Shown piece after piece: positions 33,954 to 46,039 of a stretch of DNA of 64,000 nt. The first letter of the stretch is position 1, and each line of letters begins with the position of its first letter. A program made the translations under genes and the position numbers. The stretch is from Daphnia pulex (taxonomy: Eukaryota > Arthropoda > Branchiopoda > Diplostraca > Daphniidae). Location: the NCBI RefSeq assembly GCF_021134715.1, contig NC_060026.1:6005001-6069000 (forward strand), read 5' to 3'. The notes beneath the pieces are model-generated. The model ran no database searches and had not been told where the DNA came from. It was given only the letters and a program-made list of their open reading frames with translations.

Positions 33954-34476
33954 TTTTTAGATTCCGTTAATGGGCCCATGAGTCTGTAACCAAGTTGGAT
34001 AGACATCATCTGGGGGAAGGGATTGGGTAAAAAAGGTTTTGGATTGCTCTTCGATAGGAAAGTACTGATGTATACGGATACGTACTCTTCCTTACAAGAA
34101 AGAGTAACGCCGACTAGTCTGAAGTCTGGTATTACGGCGTACAGTCTTAAGAGGGAGTACAAGAGAGGACTGAGGGGGAGAATAAGAGGGAAAATAAGAG
34201 GGAGAATAAGAGGGAGAATAAGAGGGAGAATAAGAGGGGGAGCAAGAGGTAGAATAGAAGGGAGAACACACTGGCATCCTGCACGGGAGTCACATTCATG
34301 ACGTCACATTTATTTAGCAATCACTGGGCGGCCATCCGAAGTGGGCATTAAAGTACTGCTGTACACAATTTTATCACTTTTTAGATTCCGTTAATGGGCC
34401 CATGAGTCTGTAACCAAGTTGGATAGACATCATCTGGGGGAAGGGATCGGGTAAAAAAGGTTTTGGATTGCTCTTC
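33954..34476. repeat. 99-bp direct repeat flanking a 325-bp segment
   Basis: 33954-34052 and 34378-34476 (TTTTTAGATTCCGTTAATGG to GGATTGCTCTTC) differ at one base by eye. The segment between includes a 12-bp microsatellite (GAGGGAGAATAA type, about 34155-34262). The near identity means a recent duplication. Confidence 0.9.
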
Positions 34477-35487
34477 TGCTTTTCTTTGATGCTGATCTCG
34501 TATCCACGAACGATTTTGTTTGATTTATTTACCAATTAGTTCCAATAAAATCTAAGTTGAATCCGTGCCGTTGTCTTTCTCTTTTTTTGTCTTTGCGGAT
34601 TCCTGTACCAGTAGTCTGTCAGCTTGTGTGTCGATTAAACTTTTGTCAAGCTCATTGATTTAATCGTTGTCATTGAAGACGTCGTTAACTGAAAGATGTA
34701 CTTGGTCGCTGTCAAAGGGGCTGTCATCGATTGCATTGTCCTTAATCGACGTTTCTGTTTCCTTATTATTCTTCTTTGTAATTTCTCATATTTTGCGCGC
34801 GCATTACCAGTACTTTAAATTTTCCTGTTCATCTGCGAAGTTTATGTTTGATAACGCGTTATTCGCTGGCGGCTGCTCAGGTTGCGTTTTCAGTTTGTCG
34901 TAGGGATCTGGAATCCTGTAGGTTCCGTTCGCTATTCGTTTTGTTTTCCAGATTTTTTTTTAGTCCATGACAATATCACAAACTTGCAGGCATAAAGCCC
35001 ATCTAGCAAATTTTGTAAATTTCTTTTATTTCTTCATAAATTTCTTAACGGCTTGTAGTTGCTCAATGCTTGATTTTTCTTCCGTTTCTCTACGGGTAAT
35101 GTTTCACAAGTATGTGAAACAGATCGGTTACAGGAGTCTGTAACAGCTCTGTGTGCTACCTGGGTAAATTTATGAAATCACACTGGCATTGGGCGACTGC
35201 GACGTAGTCACGGGAGTCACGTTTTTTCAAAAATTTTGCGCGCGCGCTCTTGCTCTGCCAGTCTCTTTTTTGTTTTGTTTTCTAATGATACGAGAATTTG
35301 TGATTTCAATTTATGTTTTTTGGGGGGGGTTGCGGTTCTACATTGTTCCCGTTAATCCCATTTCTGATCCTCAACAAGTACATCGTTTTATTGGTTTTCA
35401 CATAATAACCATTTTCATCATCATTAATTACATCATTGTGTTTCATGCATAACACGGTTTTAAAATAATGGGGGCTTTTGGGGACAA

Positions 35488-35702
35488 TTCCACGATGTTA
35501 TACATTCCACGAAGTACCGTGTTGTCCAAGCATTGTGTGGGGAGGTATTTTTCAAAAAATCAAATTCCACGATTTCACTTTCCACGAAATACCGTGCCTC
35601 CGGCTATTTCCACGGGAGTTGGCTCCCCCCATTTGGGGGCGGAGTTAGGCTTTCCACGGCGCTTTTTCCACGGCTCACCGGTCCACGATCCACGTTCCAC
35701 GC
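35488..35702. repeat. Cluster of TTCCACG motifs
   Basis: About ten copies of (T)TCCACG[AG] occur within 215 bp at irregular spacing, including the longer word TTCCACGAA.TACCGTG twice (about 35507 and 35581). No open frame explains it. Confidence 0.6.
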
Positions 35703-35984
35703 ACATTGAATACCGGGACCGGGGACCCGTTTCTTTCTATCGATATTTCTTGGCCAAGTCGTATTTGCAAGCCGTACTTGCTTACTCGCGGATTGTGGAA
35801 GTTATAATAATTTAAAGGCTTTTTTAAAGAGTTTCGAAGGCCGAACGCCGAAGTTGTAATGAATTAAAGTGCTGCTTCTGATGCCCTCAAACAGCCTACA
35901 AAATAATATATAAAATATAACTGATACTGAATAACTGATATTTTGGCCTATTTGAACTCACCCCACCCCTCCCAAAAAATAGAA

Positions 35985-38131
35985 ATGAAAAAAGTTAATG
36001 GGAAGAAAATTGCCAGAAAAATTGTCAGGTTTTGTGCTCATCTATCAAAAGACATGTCAGTAAACTTGCTAGATAATTTTTCTTCCTCACCTACCAATGT
36101 ATTATGTCTGATAAATGCCGGTTTATTAAATGGATTCACTAGAGAAGAAATATTGGATATTTTTGAACATTTTGGGGAAGTTGAAAATCTGATAATGTTA
36201 GAAGGAAAATCTTATTGTGTTTTAAGCTTTAAGAAAGAAAATAATAGTGCTGAAAGCTACCAGAAACTAAATGGAAGTTTCTGCTTGAAGGATGAATCTA
36301 AACCTCTGTACTTGTGTTTTCTGAAGTGTATTGATGGTGAGGATTTACAGCAATAGCAGTATAAAGCATTTTGTAAGTACTAAGTTGTTTGTTTTCATTT
36401 TGGAATTTAGACACATTATTAAGTTTCCAAGAAACTTCAAAGGTTTGGCCCACTGGACTTAAATTGAAGAAAAATTTTATTTCATTGGGAGAAGAAGAAA
36501 AACTGTTATTTTTTACCCATACTCAGCAGTCTGAATCACAGACTTCACAGCTTAAACATAGAACAGTGAAGCATTATGGCTTTGAGTTTCTGTATGGTAG
36601 TAATAAAGTTGACAAAAACCCACTATCTTCTGGAATACCTGTTGAAATGGAGCCACTCGTAGAAAAATTTATGGAATTTGGTTTGGTGAGACCAAATCAG
36701 TTGACTGTCAATCATTATGTACCTGGACAAGGGATACCTCTTCACACAGACACACATAGTTCCTTTGAAGATGGAATTATCAGTGTATCACTGGGTTCTG
36801 ATATTGTTATGGATTTCAAAAATAATAAAGGTGGAGAATGTGTCAGTATAACTTTGCCAAGACGTTCGTGCTTAATAATGACAAACGAATCAAGGTAAAT
36901 GTCTATAAGAACTTCATTGTTTCGTCAAATCACCAAAACATTGGATTCAATTTTTAGATACATGTGGAGTCACGGTATTACGCCACGAAAATCTGATGTA
37001 GTTGATGCCGAGTTTGGAGGCTTGACCATTCTTCGGCGAGAAAAGCGGACGTCTTTAACGTTTCGTAAAATACGGACGTCGGAATGCGATTGTAAATTTA
37101 CCGAATGGTGTGATTCACAATCATCAAAGGTCGTAGATTTTTCAGAAGAGGCCGCTGACCAAATCGAAAAAAATCATGTATTTCATGTTTACGATGGAAT
37201 CGCATCCCATTTTAGTGAAACAAGGTATTATTTATTATCATAGTCGTATAGATCATTCTTTTAATACGTGTATTCCCATTAACGATAAATGATTAAGGCA
37301 TTCGCCGTGGCCGAACGTAAAAGCGTTTATAATGAGTTTTCCTGTTGGGTCACTGCTAGTAGACATCGGTTGCGGAAATGGCAAATACTTCAACTGTTCG
37401 AGCTCATTGTTTAGTATTGGAACTGACCGATCAAGTCAACTATTAAAAAGTAGAAGATTAACAATCGAAATCTCTTTATATTTCCTAGGTGTCACATGAA
37501 CTATTTTATTTCATTTTAGTTTGCAGGAATCGTGATGATCATCAGGTTGTTAAAGCTGATTGTCGCGTTTCGCCGTTTCGAGATAGTATAGCTGATGCTG
37601 CGATATGTATCGCCGTCATTCATCATTTGACAACCGATGAACGTCGTTTGAAAACGCTGATTGATATAAGCCGTACCTTACTTCCACATTTTAAATACTT
37701 TATTCCATTTTATAACTTGTTTTATTTTTTTTTAAGGTGTGCTGGTAAAGGGTGGTCGAGCTCTAATATATGTTTGGGCCAGAGACCAACAAATAGGAAT
37801 GGAAAAATCTTCGTATCTGCTTCAAAAAAAGAGTGAGGTATCTAGTAGAGCAGAGGCATATCCTACAGCGGTTTTACCGGTACACGAAAATCGGACAAAT
37901 TTCAAGCATGCTGATATTCTTGTTCCATGGAAACTTAATTTCCGAAATTCTAATTCCGAAGATTTAGAGAATAGAGGAAGCTCTGAGTCAAATCCTTCTA
38001 CCTACCTGAGATTTTATCACGTATTTAAGGAGGGTGAATTAGAATATTTATGTTCCAGGGTTTCGAATATCACTGTTTGTCGTAGTTTTTATGATCAAGG
38101 TAATTGGTGTGTTGAGTTTAAGAAAGAATAG
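35985..38131 (+). CDS. ALKBH8: ALKBH8: tRNA wobble-uridine methyltransferase/dioxygenase
   Basis: Six exons (35985-36336, 36411-36894, 36958-37224, 37298-37449, 37520-37672, 37737-38131) join in frame to 600 codons; introns are 63-74 bp, all GT-AG. Domains in order: RRM (about 30-120), AlkB-type 2OG-Fe(II) dioxygenase (about 130-320) with iron ligands H229-x-D231 and H284 and the oxoglutarate arginines R309 and R315, a zinc-binding-like C322-x-C324-x5-C330, then a Trm9-like methyltransferase with motif I DIGCGNGK at 390-397 and a conserved C-terminus (YDQGNWCVEF). In the known family, the methyltransferase with TRMT112 makes mcm5U34 and the dioxygenase hydroxylates it. The ATG at 35985 follows a UTR-like stretch and fits the human N-terminus. 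All catalytic residues are present, so it is probably functional. Confidence 0.97.
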
Positions 38132-38224
38132 CTGAATAGAACATTGGTACAAAAGACAGATTTAATTTCGTTCATAGCAATTATTTCATCAATGCTATTA
38201 CAGAACTAAAAACTGAGCAAGATT

Positions 38225-40052
38225 TCATTCCAATGTGGAATCCGTAACTTTTTCACTCGAGTCGGGAGGGAATTCGTAAGTATGAATGGGTAAACATGTC
38301 AATAACCAAGTTATCATTGAACCGTTTTGAATGTCCATCTCGCCATTATAAATAATTGGCAGAATAAAATCACCGCAGAATGTTTCTATGTCTTTATCAA
38401 AGGAGCTCCAGTCTAAAGTTTCATGGATTCCATCACCCCCGTAACGACGATTATAGCTATCGTAGTGCGGCTAAAATGCATTAATATATAACGCTCAATA
38501 ATCATCACTGAGATTTTAAAAAAAGATGATTTTAAAATATTGATTAATTACCTCCTCTAACAACAGATTTAAACTGGGGGCGGTGGGTACATTGACACGT
38601 TCCATTTTAAAGGCTTTATCTAGTATTTCTCTTGGGACAAATCCACGCATCACCGAAATGGTAAGGCCAATCTAATAAAAGTAAAAGAGAAAATACATCA
38701 TTTGGAACATTAAAATAATAAATTAACGAAATCTTGGATGCGACTTTGTTACCATTTTTCGTATTTGATGCAGCATGAAACTTTGTCCTAAATAAATTAT
38801 TTATAAGTAAAAAAACTTTCAATATATACCAGAAAATTGAAATACTTACCCTTAATGGTGATTTTTACGAATTCCACTTCTTTAATCATAAAAGGGTCGC
38901 CACAAGAAAATTGCGTAATATAACGTTTACAGCTAGGATCTTGAGCAGGTCGGCCTGATGTGAAGTTATGATAATTTCGCGTGCCTTTGAAAACTGAAAG
39001 CAATGAGTTGACTTCATCAAGAATTTTTGATGTCACTCGATATTCATGGGTGGGAGCTACTTCTTTTGATGTGAATGCAAAGGTGGGCATCACATAAGAC
39101 TATATAGCATGAATGTAAAAATAATTATGAGAGTTCACTATTGACAATATGTATATACAATCAACATTACTTACATAAGATCTTGAATCACAGGCAATTT
39201 TGCTATTAAAACCTCCCGTAACCTTCCTCATGGCAAACACTTTTATACAATTAGGAAGCAATGAATTTAGCTGATTAACCAAATCTTCATCTGGCGTTCC
39301 TGTGAAAAGTTATTATTTATTTACTGTTAAAATCAATACATTTTTAAATTAAACATTTAAAATGTTTAATTTTAGCCAAAATTTTTTCTTGAAAACTAAG
39401 CTGATTTACTAAGACAAAATATAGTAACAAAAATGTATGGTTATTGTGTACACTTCAAAGTTTAAACACAAAAGTACAAAGTGTAACTTACTCATTTTTA
39501 ATGAAATCACTTGACGAACAGCCGATACCTAAATTGAGAAAAGTACTTAATCAATGATTTTACAAAACATATAACAATAAAATAAATTACTCCTTTGTCT
39601 GTGCGTGCTGCTCTTTGAAAATGCACTGTCTGTGGAGATTTAAAAGACTCATCATCCATTATTTCAAGTTTCATGAATGCTTGAAACAATTCTCCTTCAA
39701 CAGTTTTGAATCCATGATTAAATTGCATGCCCAAATAATTTTGACCAGAATAACTCAAAAGAATAGCAAATTTTTTTTTCTTTTGAAAGCGAGGTTTTTT
39801 GTTTGTTTCTTCCAATGTTTTCCCATTTTTCACATCATCAGTCTTATCAAAGGATCTTTTGTTGGATTTCAAATCTGTTTCTGAAAAAATTCCATCAAGA
39901 ACTTCTTCCTTCATACTTCGTCGAATTTGTCGATAATCTATTTGCCGATTAACTTGTCCTAATTTAGGACCAAGAATTCCAGCAACAAATTTTGTTGAGT
40001 ACCCAGTAAAAAGTTCGGATTGAAAACTTTTACGTACCAAACTCGAAATCAT
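38225..40052 (-). CDS. PUS1: PUS1: tRNA pseudouridine synthase
   Basis: Seven exons on the minus strand (39591-40052, 39492-39528, 39175-39299, 38850-39099, 38753-38787, 38552-38671, 38225-38470) join to 424 codons, close to the 427 of human PUS1. The TruA-family active-site loop is ARTDKGVSA, with catalytic Asp at residue 152. Other family landmarks are KRVTGGF-like KVTGGFNSK, the YxYVMPTFAF strand and FMLHQIRKM. The first about 50 residues (MISSLVRKSFQSELFTGYST) are basic and hydroxylated, compatible with mitochondrial import; human PUS1 acts in nucleus and mitochondria. It converges on ALKBH8 with 93 bp between the stop codons, so the 3' UTRs must be short or overlap. Confidence 0.96.
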
Positions 40053-40418
40053 ATAGGCTAGATTCAAAATTCACCAAAACGTGGATTTGGTGATCCTTCT
40101 GTAGAAAATGATGATCAGAGAAGATCACTGGTTGATTGTAAAACTCGGTTAAGCGTCGTCTGCGGCAACACGAAGCATGGACTTCTGTATATTAAGGACG
40201 GGACGGACCGCGGGTGGTAGCAAAGAGACTCTTCGCCTATGCCTTGTTTTGTTATAGCTAGTCGGGTGGGGTATTTTCATGAAAACATTAATAAAAAATA
40301 TAAATAAATTCAGTTTTTTTCGCTGATTCCAACTATGGATATAAATCTTAGTGAAATTGACTAATTTAAGATATGATAAATTTACTTTCAGGTGTAGGGC
40401 AGAGTAGGGATAAAAGGA

Positions 40419-40617
40419 CAAAACACCGGTGCCATCTAGCAACCAAACACCCTAAGCTCTTAAGAATATACGCTACAAAGTAAAAGATAGTTAGGCCGCT
40501 ATATCAGAGGACTAGAGATAAGAGAGTGTTCTCTCTTTCTCTCGGTATGCATGGGCATCTGCTTGCACACAAACAAGAGCTTAGGAGGTTTGGTTCCTAG
40601 ATGGCACCGGTGTTTTG
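40419..40617. mobile_element. About 200-bp inverted-repeat element upstream of PUS1
   Basis: CAAAACACCGGTGCCATCTA..GCTCTT pairs with AAGAGC..TAGATGGCACCGGTGTTTTG. The arms are about 43 bp and imperfect. It sits about 370 bp before the PUS1 start codon. Confidence 0.75.
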
Positions 40618-41459
40618 CCCTATTTCAAATTTTCCGTTAAGGAATTGGAAATATCTCTATAAAAATAAATGTTAGGTATAGGAACATATGGTAATTCTAT
40701 GGTAATTTTTAAATTCTGATTCTGATTCTCCCACAAAAAAAATTACATGGCCGACATAGGAAACGCAGAACAATCCCGTCCTCCCTGAGAGATTTTTAAA
40801 ATTCTTATCCCTGAGAGATTTTAAAAATTCTTATTTTAAAAAGCCGAAGGCTTACCGCCTTTTAAGGGTGAGAGATTTCAAGAAACAAAAGTTCCGACAC
40901 CGCTCCAAATACTATTAACCCTGAGAGGTCCCTGGGGATTCCAGGCGATTCGTGATTGGTCGAAGGGGTTTTCGGGACCGTGACGCTTTCGTGCTGCTCC
41001 GATCGCGACGCGACTAATCCCATTCGATGTAGAATGACTTTTTACACAGGTAATGACTAAATTTTTTAACTCTTAACGAAAATAACGAGAGATTGGAAGC
41101 AAAAAGAGGGAAAATAGGGGAAACTTGTAAAATATAGAAAAAAGTTCGCTTCTAAAATTAGAAGATGCGATTGCTTCTAATTGAAAGAAGAACTTTTCTT
41201 TTCTAACATATACAATAATTGGAGACACTATTTTCCTTATTCGCGAGATATTTGACCAAGAAAAAGACACCCAGATTGACTTTGAGTTGATTGTTTGTTG
41301 ACTAGCAGACGACGATAACTTTTATCGGTGTGGCGTGTGGGTACTGGCTACTGGGGCGGCTGGGTATTCATTGGAATTCATCGATCTAATGTAAGAATGT
41401 TTGTGATTCATTTCATCTTGTGAAGCACTGTGGTTATCTTTCTAATTTTAACTATTGCA

Positions 41460-42760
41460 GGATTCTAATAAGAAAAAAAAACCATGCCTCCAGTGTCACA
41501 ACTGATGATTCCTTTACCCATCAAATGCCAGATTGGCAGATAGTTCAATATGTGGGTGCTGAATGAACTGGTAAACATAAAAAATGGAATTGACAATAGG
41601 TGTTCATTATGTCACTAATCTTTCTGTGTGATGAAAACTAAATCAACAAATTATTTGCAGATTACATTTATCATCAGACATTGCTCCCATTCAGAAAATT
41701 ATGTCTTGAAGATGACGACAAGTTGCCAGTTGATTTACATGTCACCCATAATGATATCCTAGCACACCATACTTTATTCGGCATGCAAAAAAAGCTTTCC
41801 CTTCTAGCTTTCCCTCATTTAAAGGCCTTGATGTTATGGTTAGCGAAATTTTATCAACAAAGATAAATTAAAGCTGCAGCTGTGGAAAATGGAATTGACA
41901 GTATGTATTTGTTATTCAGCAATCTTTCTGGGTGATGAAAACTAAACAAAAAATTTATTTGCAGATTAACTTTACAATAGACATACTACAGTTTCAGAAC
42001 AGTTGGGCATGAAGATGACAAGTTGCCAGTCGATTGACATGTCACCCTAAGTTATACCACAGCAATGGAATTGATAGTATGTATTCATTATTCTCTAATA
42101 GTATGTATTCATTATAAATTCACTAATCTTCAATAAACATACTTCAGTTTCAGAAAAAAATTTCTTGAAAGTTGCCAGTCGATTTACATGACACCCTAAG
42201 TGATATCATAGCAAGAGCTTGTCATTTAGATAGTTTGTTACCATTCTTGATTCAACATTCAAAAGAAGATTTCCCTCATTTAGAATGCCTTGATGATTTG
42301 AAGAAAAAAAAACCACTGATAATCTTCGACTTCCTGCAAATTGGTAAAATTGAAATAAATGTGATTGTTTTATAGTTATTTCATTTTCTTTCTTCGATAT
42401 TTTTAGGTACCCTTAAGCAAGAGCCTTGAAAAGGAAAATTGTATCTCATTCTGGACCAACTATTATAGTGAAAAAAATATCATGTTCTTGAAAGGTTGTT
42501 TAATTCAAATCAGGAGTTTATAGTAGTCCCTCAATTTTTTAATTCAAAATCAGGAGTTTATTATGGTCCCTTAAAACTTTTGACAACTGATGGGTATTGC
42601 AAAAGGAAATGAGTGTGGTGTCCCATATGATTAGTAACTGGAGAAGAAAGAAAGTTTTCTAATGCTACTGATATATCCCCTTTTTCCCATGTATCCTGCA
42701 CTGTTGAAACTCTTCTCCTGTTAAGTGCCATCATACATAAATAATAAAAACGACTCTTGT
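41460..42760 (+). pseudogene. SUPV3L1: SUV3 (SUPV3L1) helicase pseudogene, copy 1
   Basis: An exon after TTTGCAG at about 41660 encodes FRKLCLEDDDKLPVDLHVTH, matching the region before the helicase core of SUV3 (LPVDLH.TL.DI). A second partial copy of the same exon follows at 42150-42330 (DIIARACHLDSLLPFLIQH). The Walker A exon near 42430 is ruined: where copy 3 has GPTNSGKT, copy 1 has an altered stretch with a stop. Later exon relics correspond to the YCGPLKLLA and VSCTVEM segments. In the known family, SUV3 is the mitochondrial RNA degradosome helicase; this copy cannot encode it. Confidence 0.8.
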
Positions 42761-43799
42761 GTTACATTTGAATCCATTTATTTAAATACAAAATTGAATA
42801 ATTAATTTGAAAATAAATGACGCCATGACGGACAGTTGACAGAATACAGTGTCAAAACGCACACTAGAGGGTAGGGCAAAGCAGAATCCCGCCAAAGTGC
42901 ATTATTTCAAATAGTTTTACTACCCAACACTCTTTTCCTTCCGAAATTTTCACACAATGAGTGGGACTAAATGATGATTAAAAAAATCAACCATGAGAAA
43001 TAAGACTTACTAGAGAACTAACTATTTTAATTGTTGACTATTTAATAAGATGACAAACAGAGAAAACAATACGAAAACTAAATTTTTAAATTTCCTAATC
43101 AAGAAAAAAAACGAAAGGAGACTTTTAAAATCTCGAAGGTGCCACAGAGGGGCTTGATCCCTGAGAGATTTTTAAAATTCTTATTTTAAAAAGCCGAAGG
43201 CTTACCGCCTTTTAAGGGTGAGAGATTTCAAGAAACAAAAGTTCCGACAGCGCTCCAAATAGTCTTAACTGTGAGAGGTCCCTGGGGAATTGGGGCGATT
43301 CGTGATTGGTCGAAGGGGTTTTCGGGACTGTGACGCGTTCGTGCTGCTCTGATCGCGACGCGACTAATCTTATTCGATGTAGAATGACTTTTTACATAGG
43401 TCATGACTAAATTTTTTAAGTATTAACGAAAATAACGAGAGATTGGGAGCAAAAAGGGGAAAAAAAGGGGAAACTTCTAAAATAGATTGCATATACGATT
43501 CCACAAAATTAAAGGGTCCAATTAGTTCTAATGGAAAGAACAACTTTCCGTTTAACCGAAAAGACTAAATTTGCATTACTTATTTTGTGGTTCGCGAGAT
43601 ATCTGCGAAAGAAAAAGACACCCAGATTGACTTTTAGCTTGATTGTTGACTAGCAGACGACGGTAAATTTTAACAGGATAACAGTCACGTGTGGCATGGC
43701 GAATTGATGGATTGAATGTTTGTGATAGATTTCATCTCGTGAAACACTGTGTTTTTATTTCATATGTTAACTATTGCTGAATTCTAATAAGAAAAAAAA

Positions 43800-44940
43800 C
43801 CATGCATCCAGTATCACAACTGATGGTTCAATTACCCATCAAATGCAAGATTGGCAGATAGTTCAAATGTGGGTGCTGAATGAACTGGTAAACATGGAAT
43901 TGACAGTAGGTTTTCATTATGTTACTAATCTTTGTGTGTGATGAAAACTAAACAAACAAATTATTTGCAGATTATCTTTATCATCAGACATTGCTCCCTA
44001 TCAGAAAATATGTCTTGAAGATGACGACAAGTTGCCAGTTGATTTACAGGTCACACTTAGTGATATCCTAGCACAGCATACTTTATTCGGCATGCAAAAA
44101 AAGCTTTCCCCTCTGGCTTTCCCTCATTTAAAAAGCCTTGATGATTTCATGGTTCTAAGCAAAAATTTTATCAACGGATAGAAATTAAAGCTGCAGCTGT
44201 GTGAAATGGAATTGACAGTATGTATTCATTTTGTTCAGTAATCTTTCTGTGTGATGAAAACTAAACCACAAAATTATTTGCAGATTACATTCATCATCAG
44301 ACATATTTCAGTTTCAGAAAGTTTTGTCTTGAAGATGACAATAGTTGCCAGTCGATTTACATGTCACCTTAAGTGATGTCATAGCAGGAGCTTGTCATTT
44401 AGATAATTTGTTACCATTCTTAATTCAACATGAAAAACAAGCTTTCCCTCATTTAGAATGCCTTGATGAATTGAAAAAAAAAACTCACTTCCTGCAAATT
44501 GGTAAAATTTAAATAAATGTAAGTGTTTAAACGAGTTATTTCATTTTGGTTCCTTGATATTTTTAGGTACCTACCCTGAAGCAAGAGCCTTGACATGCAA
44601 AATTGTATTTTATTCTGGGCTTCTGGCTTAACAAATAGCGGGAAAACATATCATGTTCTTGAAAGGTTTTGTTATTCAAATCAGCAGGAGTTTATTATGA
44701 TCCCTTAAATTTTCAATTCGAAATCATGAGTTTATAATGGTCCCTTAAAACTTTTTACATCTAAAGTGTATTGCAAAAGTAATGAGTGTGGTGTCCAATG
44801 TGATTTAGTAACTGGAGAAGAGAAACAATTTGCTAATGCTACTGATAAATCCAATTTTTTCCCAGGATCCTGCACTGTTATAATGATCACAGTGAAAATC
44901 ATATCAACTCTTCTCCTGTTGAGTGCCATCATAAATAAAT
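43800..44940 (+). pseudogene. SUPV3L1: SUV3 helicase pseudogene, copy 2
   Basis: Same exon order as copy 1: LPVDL exon near 43990-44110, its second partial copy near 44310-44480 (AFPHLECLDELKK), a Walker A exon near 44570-44670 with an insertion and stop before the GKT, and relics of the next exons (44695-44905). Several frameshifts. The rearrangement of a doubled LPVDLH exon is shared with the other copies, so it predates the triplication. Confidence 0.78.
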
Positions 44941-46039
44941 AATAAAAATGACTTATGTTACATTTCAATCAATATATTTAAATAAAAAATTGGGTAAATA
45001 AATCGAAAATTATTTAACATTACACACTGTAATAAAATTCTCACTAAAAACAACAACAAAGACGCATGACGGACAGTTGACAGAATTCAGTGTAAAAACA
45101 CACACTAGAGGGCAGGGCAAAGCAGAATCCCGCCAAAGTGCATTATTTCAAATAGTTTCACTACCTAACACTCTTTTCCTTCCAAAATTTTCACACAATG
45201 AGTGGGACTAAATGATGATTAAAAAAAATCAACCATGAGAAATAAGACTTATTAGAGAACTAACTATTTTAATTGTTGACTATTTAATAAGATGACAAAC
45301 AGAGAAAACAATACGAAAACTAAATGTTTAAATTTCCTAATCAAGAAAAAAAAAGGAGACTTTTAAAATCTCGAAGGTGCCACAGAGGGGCTTGATCCCT
45401 GAGAGATTTTTAAAATTCTTATTTTAAAAAGCCGAAGGCTTACCGCCTTTTAAGGGTGAGAGATTTGAAGAAACAAAAGTTCCGACAGCGCTCCAAATAC
45501 CATTAACCCTGAGAGGTCCCTGGGGAATTGGGGCGATTCGTGATTGGTGGAAGGGGTTTTCGGGACCGTGAAGCTTTCCTGCTGCTCCGATCCCGACGCG
45601 ACTAATCTCATTCGATGTAAAATGACTTTTTACATAGGTAATGACTAAATATTTCAAGTATTAACGAAAATAACGCGAGATTGGGCGCAAAAAGGGGAAA
45701 AAAATGGGAAACTTCTAAAATAGATTGCATATACGATTCCACAAAATTAAAGAGTCCGATTAGTTCTAATGGAAAGAACAACTTTCCGTTTAACCGAAAA
45801 GACTAAATTTGCGTTACTTATTTTGTGGTTCGCGAGATATCTGCGAAAGAAAAAGACACCCAGATTGACTTTTAGCTTGATTGTTGACTAGCAGACGACG
45901 GTAATTTTTAACAGGCTAACAGTCAATCTGCTTGATGGATTGAATGTTTGTGATAGATTTCATCTCGTGAAACACTGTGTTTATGTTTCATATGTAAATC
46001 GAATAACTTTTGCTGAATTCTAATAAGAAAAAAAAAACA

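Larger units (their letters stand above)
33008..35164. mobile_element. 2.16-kb element with CCCAGGTAGCACACAG inverted ends
   Basis: CCCAGGTAGCACACAGA at 33008 is inverted at the right end (CTGTGTGCTACCTGGG, ending 35164), followed inward by ACAGACTC/TCTGTAACAG words in mirror orientation. The interior holds a 71-bp tandem repeat, a degenerate tRNA-like head and a 99-bp direct repeat, with no transposase. No target duplication was recognised. Family unknown. Confidence 0.65.
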
